Part shown: positions 1-8,417 of the stretch, piece by piece
How positions within the stretch are numbered: position 1 is the first letter of the stretch
How the letters are laid out: every line of letters starts with the position of its first letter
NCBI GenBank assembly: GCA_030374735.1
Contig: JASCIV010000414.1
Span: forward strand, 1 to 20,744
Length of the DNA stretch: 20,744 bases
DNA from: Gracilaria caudata
Lineage: Eukaryota; Rhodophyta; Florideophyceae; Gracilariales; Gracilariaceae
Direction: 5' to 3'
Notes under the pieces: generated by a model
Seen by the model: only the letters and a program-made list of their open reading frames with translations
Database searches by the model: none
Told to the model about the DNA's origin: nothing
Program-made: the position numbers and the translations under genes

Positions 1-399
1 GGTGGGGACGGGGAGGGCGCGGACAGCGCGGGCGGCGGCGGGTGCAGTTTGCCGTCGTGGCCGATGTGGTGCTGCGTGCGGCAGTGTTTGTACAGCGCCT
101 TGATGTACGACGCGTTGAAGTCCACGCGATACTGTTGATACGATATGATATTATTTTTTTTTGGGGGGGTCAGTTTTGTGCGCGCAAAGGAGTGTCCGAG
201 AGAAAAAGGAGTGCGGCAAAGAACGTACGCGCAGCCAGCGGCGACAGACGGTGCACCACGCAAAGTCGCCGTTGGTGGAGGTGAGACGCATGACGGACCA
301 CACGTACGACGGCAGCTGCCCGACGCGCAGGTGCGGCGGCGGCATGAACAGGTCCTCGGGGTCCGGCGGCAGCGTGGGCGCGCCGTCGCGGCTGTGCAT
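1..399 (-). CDS. BED-type zinc-finger protein, two exons, 3' end outside window
   Basis: I join exon 1 (399..229) and exon 2 (131..1, open to the window edge) across a 97-nt intron at 228..132. The intron begins GTACGT, contains CTGAC and ends CAACAG, and both sides are in phase 0. The start ATG at 399 sits in a GCCGCCATGC context. The joined 100-residue N-terminal part has SYVW at about 31-34, C49-x2-C52, the splice point after R57, then H73-x4-H78. This order (aromatic W, CxxC, about 20 residues, HxxxxH) is the BED zinc-finger pattern seen in DNA-binding chromatin proteins and in transposase-derived proteins. After the finger the sequence is proline-rich. Seen: splice signals and zinc-ligand spacing. 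Inferred: DNA binding. It could be a domesticated transposase, but only the finger is visible. The gene points away from the DP-like gene at 1285. Confidence 0.6.
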
Positions 400-1090
400 G
401 GCGGCGGCGGCGGCGAGGCGCGCGCGCCGCGCGCGGGGCCGGCGACGGCGAACGGGCGGGGAGGGACGAGCGGGCGCAGCGCGGCGCTGCGCGCTCGCGC
501 AAGGCGTTGGCGGGCGGGCGGGAGGGAGGGAGCGCTGGTCGGGCGGCCAACGCACCGTCTGTGACGGTGCTCACCAGAAGCGGCAGACGCGCTGCCACAG
601 CGGCGCCGCCGCTCCGGCAGCCGCCGCACGCGCGCTTTGAGCGCGTCGCGCGGCCGCTGCCAGAGCGCCGCGCGACGCGCGGCGCGCCCCGCCGCGAGAC
701 GTTTGCGCGCACGCGCACGGCGCCTCGACTGGCGCGCGCGCGCCGCTGGAATGGCACGCACCCGCAGCAACAGCGGCTGCAGCAGCGCGCGATCCAATCG
801 CGCAGCGGCCGCTGATCCGGTTTGCGCGCACGCAGCGCGCAGAATTTATGCGAAAATCAGCGCCGCCAAACCGGATCTGTCAAAACACGTGGACACGTCG
901 CAGCGCGTGCCGCGCGCGCGCGCCGTGGAAGCTGCGCGCGTGTGGAACGCGCTGATTGGATGGCGCAGTTTTTGGGTGGCGCACAATAAATTTGTGTTGG
1001 GTGCGCTCCAATGGTTGCGCGGCGTGTGGCGGCGCGCGCAAATGCGCCATTACATGCGCGCCGCGCCAATTGCAAATTTGAGTTTCTGTT

Positions 1091-1106
1091 TTTTTGGCGC
1101 CAAAAA
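1091..1106. promoter_or_regulatory. Palindromic E2F/DP-like site
   Basis: TTTTTGGCGCCAAAAA is a perfect 16-bp palindrome that contains the E2F/DP consensus TTTSSCGC (as TTTGGCGC) on both strands. It lies 178 bp upstream of the start codon of a gene for a DP-family protein, which suggests self-regulation. Binding is inferred. Confidence 0.55.
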
Positions 1107-1108
1107 CG

Positions 1109-1120
1109 TTTTTGGCGCGC
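1109..1120 (+). promoter_or_regulatory. Second E2F/DP-like site
   Basis: TTTTTGGCGCGC matches TTTSSCGC and lies 2 bp after the palindromic site, giving a tandem pair. It runs into an alternating GC tract at about 1116-1130. Confidence 0.5.
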
Positions 1121-1284
1121 GCGCGCGCGCAACGCAAACGGCGGCGCGGCGCGCGAGGCGCAATGGCCGGCGCGCCAGCGTTGCGCGTCGTCGCGCGAGC
1201 GCCACTTTTATGTGTGTGTGATGCTGTGGATGCGCCGTTCGTGCGCAGCCGCCGTCTTTCCTCCGTGCGCCGCTGTGTTCCGCA

Positions 1285-1384
1285 ATGACGCACCCGGGGC
1301 AACGCCGCGTGCATGCGCCACGCCCATCTGCATCCGCCGCGCCGCGCCGCGTCAAGCCTCTGCCTCTGCCTCTGCCTCCGCCGC

Positions 1385-1427
<43 letters not shown>

Positions 1428-3204
1428 CCAACGCGCCGAGCATGAGCAGCACGATCGCATCGAGCCGCACGAGCGCGCGTCGTCGCATCTGTCGCAGCCG
1501 CCGTTCTCCAAAAACCTGCGCTGGACCGCCGTCACGCTGGTGCGCGCGCTGCTATGCGCGTCGCCGCCCGTGCGCGCCAGCGCGCTGGTGGCCGATCAGG
1601 TGGCCGCCGCCGCGCTGCGCGACATGCGCGCGCGCTTCCCGCAGCGCGATCTGCACGCGGTGCAGCGCAACGCGCGCCGGCGCGTGTACGACGCGGTGAA
1701 GGTGATGAGTGCGGTGGGCACCATTCACAAGTTTGGCAAGAAGCTCAAGTGGCTGGGCGTGCAACACCTGCTGGCGGACGCGCCGCAGCTGCGCTCGTTG
1801 CTGGCCACCAAGCGCGCCGCGCTGGCGCGCAAGCGCGTGGCGCTGCAACGCGCAATGCGCGCGGTGGCGCACTTTCGAATGTTTCTGGCGCAGCGCGCAA
1901 AACGCGCGCGGCGCAATGGCGGTGGTGGTGGTGGTGGCGGTGGTGGCGGTGGCGCGGCGGTGGAGGAGGAGCGAAGCGGTGAGCGCTTGTACTTTCCGTT
2001 TGTGTTGCTGAGATGCGACCAGCACGCGCAGCTGCGTTGGTCGCCGGATGCGCGCCGCGTTGTGGTGCGCATGCGCTCGCCGTTTGCGCTGTTCTCGGAG
2101 ACGGACGTGATGGCCATGCTGCACGCGCTGGCGTACCCCGCGCACGCGCGCTGTGAACGCGCTCCACAACCGCTGCGGCCTGGCCGGTGCGCGCGCGATG
2201 GCGATGAGCATGAGGATGGCGATGGCGATGGCGAGCGCGATGGCGCTCGCACTGGCGCTGGTGCGCAGAAGGCGCTCATCATGATGCGCCTGCGCGACCA
2301 TGTGGCGCAACTCAGGCATGCGCCTGCGGCACCGCCAGCGCCAGCGCCAGCGCGCGAGCGTCTGCCGCCGAGAAAGCGCGCGCGCCACGCGCAGGCTGCA
2401 TCCGCCCGCGCCCGCTCCGTCACGCTGCGTCTGCGCGTGCGACAGCGCACGGCCCACCACAGCGCCGGTGATGATGATGATGATGAGCAACACTCGGGCA
2501 GCTCCGGCGACTCGTGCAGCTCCGACTCGTGCCGCTCCGACTCGTGCCGCTCCGAGCGCTCCTCGTCGCCGCGGCGCGCTCAAAAGCAGCCGCTGCGCGC
2601 TCAAAAGCAGCCGCTGCGCGCAGAGCAGCCACAGCGTGGCCATGCACGTTTGCCGATTGACCGCCGCTCCATCTGGGCGGCCATTGTGCACGACGTTGCC
2701 GCCAACAGTTCTTCCTCGGCGCGCAACAAGCGCGCCGCCGCCCACATGAAACGCCAGCGCGATGTGCGTCGTCGCGCGCCGCCACGCGCGCGTCGAGCGC
2801 CTGATGCGGCCAACGCCAGCGTCATGGAACTCATGGAACGGCAACTGCTGCAATCCATGCACGACGCGCAACGCAACCAACAGCAGCAAACACCGCCGTC
2901 GCGGTCGCCGCCGCCGTCGCCGCCGCCGCCGCACGTGGATCTGTTGTGCTATGAGCAGCTGGATCTGGAGTCGCTGCCGGATGTCACCGACCAGCAACGC
3001 GTGGTTCGCATGGCGTCGCCGCCTCTGCCGCCGTTGAGCGACGGCGCCGAGTTCGCTCACGAGCCGCTTCTTGGCGGCGGCGGCGGCGGCGGCGGCGGCT
3101 CGGATGCGCTGCGCTTTGATGCGGGCGCGGAGGAACACGAGCAACTGTCGGACCTGGACATGGACATGGACTCGGAGCCGTGTCTTTCGGACTGCGCGCC
3201 GTAG
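1285..3204 (+). CDS. TFDP1-like: DP-family (E2F partner) transcription factor, single exon
   Basis: 639 residues. In E2F/DP heterodimers the DP subunit helps bind TTTSSCGC sites and controls S-phase genes in the nucleus. Residues 1-70 are low complexity (proline and serine runs from CCG and TCG repeats). Residues about 72-160 form the winged-helix DNA-binding domain, with the signature RRRVYD at 131-136 and KKLKWLG at 152-158. Residues about 162-205 are a leucine/alanine-rich helix suited to a dimerisation coiled coil. A glycine run at 212-223 follows. Residues about 234-282 (YFPFVLL ... SPFALF) resemble the DP-specific domain after the coiled coil, which is why I prefer DP over E2F. The rest is disordered, with an acidic tail (DLDMDMDSE). 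The ATG at 1285 is the first in frame; no ATG lies between it and the domain. The protein is longer than typical DPs because of repeats. Family assignment is firm; the DP subtype is likely. Confidence 0.85.
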
Positions 3205-3715
3205 AGCGCGGCCGTTTTTCGAGCTGTTAATAGTCACACGCGATCCGTCTCGGCACGCTGTCGCCCAACCTTCTGCCCCCGCCGCGGCAACACTCGCGCC
3301 ACTGGTGAAGCGCAGGCGAACAGCGACACGCCTTTTTGCTTCCTGCGCGCTGCCGTCATCATGATGGTGTTCTTTGCACCAAGCCATGCACACACAAGTG
3401 CGTGTTGCCCGCCGTGTGTGCGCGCGCTCTGGCGCTGACTGCTACGGCGTTCGCAAGCTGCAGGTGGGTGGAGAAGCATTTCAACGCCACAAACCACCAC
3501 GCAAGAGTGCTTTTGTGGCCTTTGTATTTTACTAAAAGAGCCACACACAAGAGCACATCTCTGTCCCCGCCCGTCGCCAGTCGCTTGCAAAACTACGCTA
3601 TTACACGCTTCGCGCAACCGCACTATGCCATCATCATCATCATCGTCACCACCAACTTGTTCAGTGTGTAAATGTACAACGTACAAACCGTTCAAAAACT
3701 TTCAATTGCCAGCTT
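3205..3715. other. Convergent 3' region between the DP-like gene and SURF2
   Basis: About 510 bp that must hold both 3' untranslated regions. I see no AATAAA in the expected orientation for either gene. A CATCAT-rich microsatellite lies at about 3630-3650. A minus-strand open frame of about 150 codons here has unusual composition and no domain, so I do not call it. Confidence 0.5.
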
Positions 3716-4615
3716 TTATGTGCCATTCTCCATGGCGGGAGCGTGTTCAGTCTTTCGTTTCTGCCGTGCTTGTCTCACCCTCTTGGGCCCCGGCGTCCTC
3801 GGTCGACGCCTCTTTATCGACGCAAACTGCCGAGCTTTCACAGACTGCGGCGTCGTGCGCTCACTCGCCGCTGGCAGCGTGCCGCTCAGCGTGCGCTGCA
3901 CGCCGTTGGGTGAAGCTTTGACGCGCGTTTTCTCACCGTCATTGTGGTCTTGCATCACTTCATCCACGTCATTACTGTTCGCAGCGTTCCCTTCGCTTCC
4001 TTCATCGCGTTCGTGTGCTTCTGCCTCTGCCTCTGCCTCTGCCTCTGCATCTGCATCTGCTTCATCTTCCATCTGATCGTCTCCGCTCGTACTCTCTTCG
4101 TCACTGGACAGCAAGCCATCCAACACGTCCTGCGCACCCTGCGCACGCTCAGTTTGCATCGCATCAGCATCAGCATCAGCATCAGCATCCTCCTCCTGCT
4201 TGCGCTGGCGTTTCTTGTTCCGCTTTTCCATTCGTTCCTGCTTTTGCTTCTGCTTCTGCTGCGCCTCCTCCAACCTGCGCTTGTACCTCTTTCCGTTTGT
4301 GTGATTCAGCAGCACATCTCTCTGACGAGGCAGCGTCTTGTTGGTCAACGTGCAGTACAAAAAGTGCTTTTCGTCGCGCTGTTTGTGCGGCACAATGTAC
4401 GGCACATGCTGCTCAAAGTCATACGCGTCGTTTTTCTTTCTGGCCACTCCTCGCCGATACGCTCTGCCAGTTGCGTACGATTGCAGCGTGTTCCAGTCCA
4501 CGTGGGGGGGGAACTCCATGCCGCTGTGCGTGAATTGCAGCTTCCCGCTGGGAAGCAGCTTTGTGGTGCCCGCATGCTGCTCCGCATACCTCACGGCATC
4601 GGACTTGTCCGCCAT
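3716..4615 (-). CDS. SURF2: SURF2-family protein
   Basis: 299 residues from the ATG at 4615 (context GACATGG). Residues about 1-120 match the Surfeit-2 domain: the segment near 71-76 (VPYIVP), the CTLTNKTLPR stretch near 88-97, and HTNGKRYKRRL at 105-115. Human SURF2 has PHIVP and HTQGRRYQRAL at the same places. A lysine/arginine/glutamine-rich helix follows at 113-140. Then come acidic repeats from GCATCx and GCAGAx-type triplets (ADADAD 144-152, AEAEAE 187-200) and a basic C-terminus (IKRRRPRTPGPKR) that could be nucleolar targeting. SURF2 is a nucleolar protein linked in animals to the 5S RNP and ribosome biogenesis. The frame stays open upstream of 4615, but that part has no family similarity and contains a good 3' splice tract at about 4720, so it is probably leader. 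The acidic tail is the variable part. Confidence 0.85.
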   Translation of the reverse strand: MADKSDAVRYAEQHAGTTKLLPSGKLQFTHSGMEFPPHVDWNTLQSYATGRAYRRGVARKKNDAYDFEQHVPYIVPHKQRDEKHFLYCTLTNKTLPRQRDVLLNHTNGKRYKRRLEEAQQKQKQKQERMEKRNKKRQRKQEEDADADADADAMQTERAQGAQDVLDGLLSSDEESTSGDDQMEDEADADAEAEAEAEAEAHERDEGSEGNAANSNDVDEVMQDHNDGEKTRVKASPNGVQRTLSGTLPAASERTTPQSVKARQFASIKRRRPRTPGPKRVRQARQKRKTEHAPAMENGT

Positions 4616-5104
4616 GTCAGCTGTTGTACCCCGCACGCGCGATACCCAATCTCGTTTGTACGTTGATCCAAGCGGCCCGCTCGCGTTGAAGACGGGGCCG
4701 GCGATCGAAGCGCTCCAAACTGCAAAAGTAAGAAAAAAGGGCGCGAATCGCATTGGCTGCTTTTGGCCACCTTTCGTCCAAAATCGACAAAAGCCGCGCA
4801 TCATTCCGCACGTCTGCGAACTGCAGCAGATATACCTTCGGTAAGATACGATTGATCTTCAAAACGCCAACACCCCCCGCTGCGCGCTACAAGGGTACGA
4901 AGGGTACCTTCCAGCAGCAACGTTGCATCGGCTCACTCTTCCCGTAACAACAGCTCCCGAACCAGCATTACTGTCTTGGAGTCAGCTTCGTCCCGGTGCC
5001 AGATGCGGTTCGTGCTCCCTAATCAACTTCACGCTGGTTTGCTTCTCGGCGACTCATAGAAACACAGCGGCCTGCGAACGCGCGCTGAACAACTCCCAAC
5101 CACA
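4616..5104. promoter_or_regulatory. Divergent promoter region between SURF2 and the dynamin gene
   Basis: 489 bp between two divergent start codons. On the minus strand a possible 116-nt leader intron of SURF2 runs from GTATAT (4835) to CTTACTTTTGCAG (4720). Near 4889-4910 is a repeated AAGGGTAC / AAGGGTACC motif. No TATA box is obvious for either gene and no coding sequence is supported. Confidence 0.35.
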
Positions 5105-7303
5105 ATGACCGTATCCCATACAGCTGCGATGGATCGCCTGTTGCCCGTTGTCAACAAACTTCACAACATATTTCAAAGATGCGGTCTGGCCGATCCAATC
5201 GACCTGCCGCAGATCGTCGTGGTCGGGTCGCAGTCATCCGGGAAGAGCTCCGTGCTGGAGTCCATTGTGGGCTTCGACTTTCTTCCCCGCGGGTCGGGCG
5301 TCGTCACGCGCAGTCCCATCCTTATTCAACTCAACAAGGTGATATCAACAACCGCAAACGGCGCCTCTCAGCGCTGGGTGGAATTCCTGCATGCGCCGGA
5401 CAAGAGATTTGAGACGGAGGAACAGATTCAGACTGAGATCATCGCTGAAACGGAGCGTGTGGCGGGAAAGAACAAGAAGCTCACGCCCACCGCCATGATC
5501 ATGAAAGTGTATTCCACAGAGGTGGTTGACCTGACGCTCATCGACTTGCCCGGTCTCACCAAGGTTCCAGTGGGCGATCAGCCACCAGACATTGAAAAGC
5601 TCGTGCGCGCCATGATTTATTCGTACATTGAGAAGGCGAACACCATCATCCTGGCGGTGCATCCGGCCAACACCGATCTTGCCACATCCGATGCTCTGCA
5701 AATGGCGCGACGCGTCGATCCTCAGGGGCTCAGAACTCTGGGTGTCATTACGAAACTTGACCTCATGGACGCGGGTACCAACGCGCTGGACATGCTCCTT
5801 GGACGCGTGATTCCGCTCCGCCGCGGTTATGTTGGCGTCGTGAACAGATCTCAAGCTGACTTGGACACCAAAACCACAGTGGTCAAATCCAGAGCTGCAG
5901 AGAAGGCCTTCTTCCAAAGTCATCCGGTTTATGCGCCGTACGCCGCCAAAATGGGTTCGCAGTATCTCGCCGAAATGTTGAGCACCATGTTAATGGAGCA
6001 CATCCGACAGGTTCTGCCATCCATTCGAGCCAAACTAACCACACAGCTTGCGGATGTAAGAGAACAGCTGGCCTCCCTCGGTCCAGAACTGGTGGGGGGC
6101 GATGATTCGAGTGGAGCTCTTCTGCACCTTCTGACAAACTACGCTTCTAGCTTTGCAGACGCCATTGACGGTCGCCCAAAGGCGCCCATTGCCACGAGCG
6201 AGCTTGCAGGTGGTGCTCGCATCAGCTTTATCTTCCATGATCGATTTGGCAGAGAACTGGACACCATGGACCCTTTCGATTCATTGGGACCCGACGAGAT
6301 CAGGACCGCTTTACGAAATGCGACTGGTCATCGCACTCCCTTGTTCATTCCAGAGTCCGCGTTCGAAATGCTTGTGAAGCGCCAAATCCGCATGTTCCTG
6401 GAACCTGCGTTGGCTTGCGTCGATATGGTGTACGATGAACTCACGCGCTTAGCAGAAGTCGTTGAGAGCCCCGAGTTGGCTAGATTTCATCGTCTTCGTA
6501 TCGAAGTTTCTGAGATCACTTTGAAGCTGCTGCGAGAGCGAAAGTCACCTACTATAGAAATGATTCACAACCTGGTTGAGATGGAGATGAGCTACATAAA
6601 CACATGGCATCCAGATTTTGTAGGCGGCAAGCGAGCGTTGGCAGCTATTGTAGAACACGCCATGACGGCCAGAGCACCGACGTCGGTATCGGATACTACT
6701 GCAAATGATGTTGGTCTGCTTGGGGCAAATAAAGGATCAAGGTATGGTCATCGTGAAGTCCATCAAGATGCTTGGGTGGAAAAGAACTTGTTAGGGCAGC
6801 AGTCTAACAGCGGCCACACTCGCATCACATCGAATGATGTTTCAAATGACGCCAGTCGTGGTCCTGATCCCTATTTTGCCACAGGTAGAAGAAGAGGGCG
6901 CACTGAGGCAACTGTGGGAAGAGGATTGCAAGACAGTTTTGCACTAGCAGAGTTTCGGAGCGGCTCTGCATCCGGACAGGGTCGAATTTCGAGAGTTGAA
7001 GCGTTCTCGGATGATGAAAGGCAGGAGCTTGAGATCTTGCGCACGTTGCTGGAGAGCTACTTCAATATCGTAAGAAAGAGACTACAAGATATGGTGCCTA
7101 AAGCGATCATTACATTTTTGGTCAACAAATCGAAAGACTCATTGCAGTCTGTACTAGTTAAGAAGCTGTACAAGCCAAATGCTCTCGAAAGGTTAATGGT
7201 CGAATCTCCAGAAACCACGCAGAGGCGAAAGGATATGAAAGCAGTCGAAGCGTTGTTGGAGCAGGCCTTAAGTGAAGTTAACGAGATACGAGATGTACAC
7301 TAA
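5105..7303 (+). CDS. DNM1: Dynamin-related GTPase, Dnm1/DRP1 type
   Basis: 732 residues, no intron. Dynamin-related proteins assemble into rings that cut membranes; the Dnm1/DRP1 group divides mitochondria and peroxisomes. All GTPase motifs are intact: G1 GSQSSGKSS (41-49), G2 threonine in VVTR (66-69), G3 DLPG (147-150), G4 TKLD (216-219) and G5 NRSQ (247-250). The middle/stalk region spans about 260-505. A less conserved hydrophilic insert at about 525-635 fits the variable (B) region, and the GTPase effector domain is at about 640-732. There is no PH domain, transmembrane segment or proline-rich tail, which separates it from classical endocytic dynamins and mitofusins. The start could be the ATG at 5105 or at 5129 (MDRLLPVV, closer to where family members begin). 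Codon use is more balanced than in the DP-like gene. A plastid-division role cannot be excluded from sequence. Confidence 0.93.
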   Translation: MTVSHTAAMDRLLPVVNKLHNIFQRCGLADPIDLPQIVVVGSQSSGKSSVLESIVGFDFLPRGSGVVTRSPILIQLNKVISTTANGASQRWVEFLHAPDKRFETEEQIQTEIIAETERVAGKNKKLTPTAMIMKVYSTEVVDLTLIDLPGLTKVPVGDQPPDIEKLVRAMIYSYIEKANTIILAVHPANTDLATSDALQMARRVDPQGLRTLGVITKLDLMDAGTNALDMLLGRVIPLRRGYVGVVNRSQADLDTKTTVVKSRAAEKAFFQSHPVYAPYAAKMGSQYLAEMLSTMLMEHIRQVLPSIRAKLTTQLADVREQLASLGPELVGGDDSSGALLHLLTNYASSFADAIDGRPKAPIATSELAGGARISFIFHDRFGRELDTMDPFDSLGPDEIRTALRNATGHRTPLFIPESAFEMLVKRQIRMFLEPALACVDMVYDELTRLAEVVESPELARFHRLRIEVSEITLKLLRERKSPTIEMIHNLVEMEMSYINTWHPDFVGGKRALAAIVEHAMTARAPTSVSDTTANDVGLLGANKGSRYGHREVHQDAWVEKNLLGQQSNSGHTRITSNDVSNDASRGPDPYFATGRRRGRTEATVGRGLQDSFALAEFRSGSASGQGRISRVEAFSDDERQELEILRTLLESYFNIVRKRLQDMVPKAIITFLVNKSKDSLQSVLVKKLYKPNALERLMVESPETTQRRKDMKAVEALLEQALSEVNEIRDVH

Positions 7304-7637
7304 ACATGACCAAAAGAACCAAAACCATCATCTCCGTGCCCCCACTACATGGAGAGAAAAGAAACGACGGTTCTGAAAAAGTGCCAGGCGATCACCTCCA
7401 CAGATCAATTGAGCCTCCAGCAAGTAGTACAAGAGCGTGCTGTGCGTTAAAACGACCTCTACATTGGTGCAGTATCAGTCCCTACGCGCTTGGATGACGA
7501 TGACGATCTGCGTTCCCTTTCCGACGAAAGCTTGTACTCGCTAAGGTCGACATCAATCTGCGCAACTTCAAAATGCGCAGCTAATCGCTCCTGGATTGTC
7601 CGAGGCTGAGCCAAGAAGGAGAAAAGATGATTAAAAG
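7304..7637. other. Convergent 3' region between dynamin and CLPP
   Basis: 334 bp. It holds the 3' untranslated ends of two convergent genes. On the minus strand it also contains the possible coding exon at 7459-7605. No AATAAA is seen for the dynamin transcript. Confidence 0.5.
7459..7605 (-). CDS. Possible terminal coding exon downstream of CLPP
   Basis: On the minus strand a pyrimidine tract ending CTTCTTGGCTCAG (AG at 7607-7606) looks like a good 3' splice site. After it comes a 48-codon open frame in phase 0 that ends with TAG at 7461-7459. The peptide is protein-like (contains IQERLAAHFEVAQIDVDLSE, then a serine/arginine-rich end). It starts only about 30 bp after the CLPP stop codon, so if real it would be an alternative last exon of CLPP; skipping the CLPP C-terminus would need a donor such as GTCGTC after the LIDE codons, giving an intron of about 86-100 nt. 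That donor is weak. It could also be a chance open frame. I do not recognise a family. Confidence 0.3.
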   Translation of the reverse strand, partial: PRTIQERLAAHFEVAQIDVDLSEYKLSSERERRSSSSSKRVGTDTAPM

Positions 7638-8381
7638 CTATGCAGATTGTGCAGAAGCAGAAGCTTCCTCTTTCGAACGAGGATGGACGACTTCATCGAT
7701 CAAACCGAACTGATTGGCTTCTTCAGAGGACATGAAATGATCCCTCTCCATTCTAGTCTCTATTTCCTTTAGGGACCTCCCCGTATGCTTGACGTATATG
7801 CCGTTCAAACGCTTCCGCAAGTTGAGTATTTCTGTGGCGTGAATGGCGATGTCACTAGCCTGCCCTTGTGCTCCGCCACTAGGTTGATGGATCATCACGC
7901 GGGCATTTGGAAGGGCTCGACGCTCGCCAGGAGTACCAGCCGCGAGCAGAAGCGATGCCATCGAACAAGCTTGTCCCACGCAGAGAGTGGCGATATCAGG
8001 GGCTATGTACTGCATGGTATCGTAAATGGCGAGTCCCGCGGTTACCACTCCGCCAGGAGAATTGATGTACATGGATATAGTTCTTGACGGATTCTCGGCC
8101 TCCAGAAAGAGCAATTGAGCGACGACCAAGGAAGCCATGGAGTCATTGATGGGTCCATTGAGGCAAACTATGTGTTCCTTGAGAAGACGAGAGTAAATAT
8201 CAAACACTCGCTCGCCTCGTGGAGTCTGCTCGAGGACCATTGGCACGAGAGTGGAAAAGGCAGCATAGCGACCGGGCTGTGCGTAGATTGAGTTCAATGC
8301 GCTGCTGCTTGCCAAGCGAGGGCTTCGGGCTGCCCACGAGAACGATGCTCGTCGAGAAGCATTCAAGATCAGTCGCATCAT
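7638..8381 (-). CDS. CLPP: Mitochondrial ATP-dependent Clp protease proteolytic subunit
   Basis: 247 residues. ClpP forms a double heptamer serine protease that, with ClpX, degrades misfolded matrix proteins. Residues 1-40 are rich in arginine, serine and alanine with no acidic residue, typical of a mitochondrial presequence. The mature part starts near VPMVLEQTPRGERVFDIYSR. The catalytic triad is complete: S140 (GQACSMAS), H165 (MIHQPSGG) and D214 (MERD); the 25- and 49-residue spacings equal those of human CLPP. MYINSPGGVVTAG (104-116) is the conserved strand and oxyanion region. Two start codons are adjacent (8381 and 8378). The C-terminus is short and alanine/serine-rich. A GTAAG donor-like site lies on the same strand at 8415, 34 nt upstream of the ATG, so the leader might be spliced. 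The gene faces the 8418 gene with only 36 bp between start codons. Confidence 0.95.
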   Translation of the reverse strand: MMRLILNASRRASFSWAARSPRLASSSALNSIYAQPGRYAAFSTLVPMVLEQTPRGERVFDIYSRLLKEHIVCLNGPINDSMASLVVAQLLFLEAENPSRTISMYINSPGGVVTAGLAIYDTMQYIAPDIATLCVGQACSMASLLLAAGTPGERRALPNARVMIHQPSGGAQGQASDIAIHATEILNLRKRLNGIYVKHTGRSLKEIETRMERDHFMSSEEANQFGLIDEVVHPRSKEEASASAQSA

Positions 8382-8417
8382 CGCGGTTGTGCGGTAAAGC
8401 TGGCTGCGTTCTTACCG
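8382..8417. promoter_or_regulatory. 36-bp gap between divergent start codons of CLPP and the 8418 gene
   Basis: If both start codons are right, the two genes share this gap and their leaders must overlap each other's transcribed region. No TATA or CCAAT box is visible inside it. The minus strand carries CGGTAAGAAC, a good 5' splice site. Confidence 0.35.

Larger units (their letters stand above)
400..1284. promoter_or_regulatory. Divergent GC-rich promoter region between the BED gene and the DP-like gene
   Basis: About 885 bp with no convincing gene; the many open frames reflect scarcity of A/T-rich stop codons in very GC/CpG-rich DNA. It contains four CCAAT-type pentamers: CCAAT at 794-798, ATTGG at 955-959, CCAAT at 1008-1012 and CCAAT at 1066-1070. 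Two E2F-like sites follow at 1091-1120. CCAAT boxes bind NF-Y-type factors in other eukaryotes; their use here is inferred from clustering and position only. Confidence 0.45.

Noticed and set aside
151..1535. Many long overlapping open frames on both strands in the first 1.5 kb
   Set aside because: Very GC-rich DNA has few stop codons; the frames are arginine/alanine-rich and mutually overlapping, with no domain. Only the spliced BED frame has signals.
1552..3393. 613-codon minus-strand open frame opposite the DP-like gene
   Set aside because: Shadow of the DP gene: histidine/arginine repeats mirror its triplet repeats and no domain is seen.
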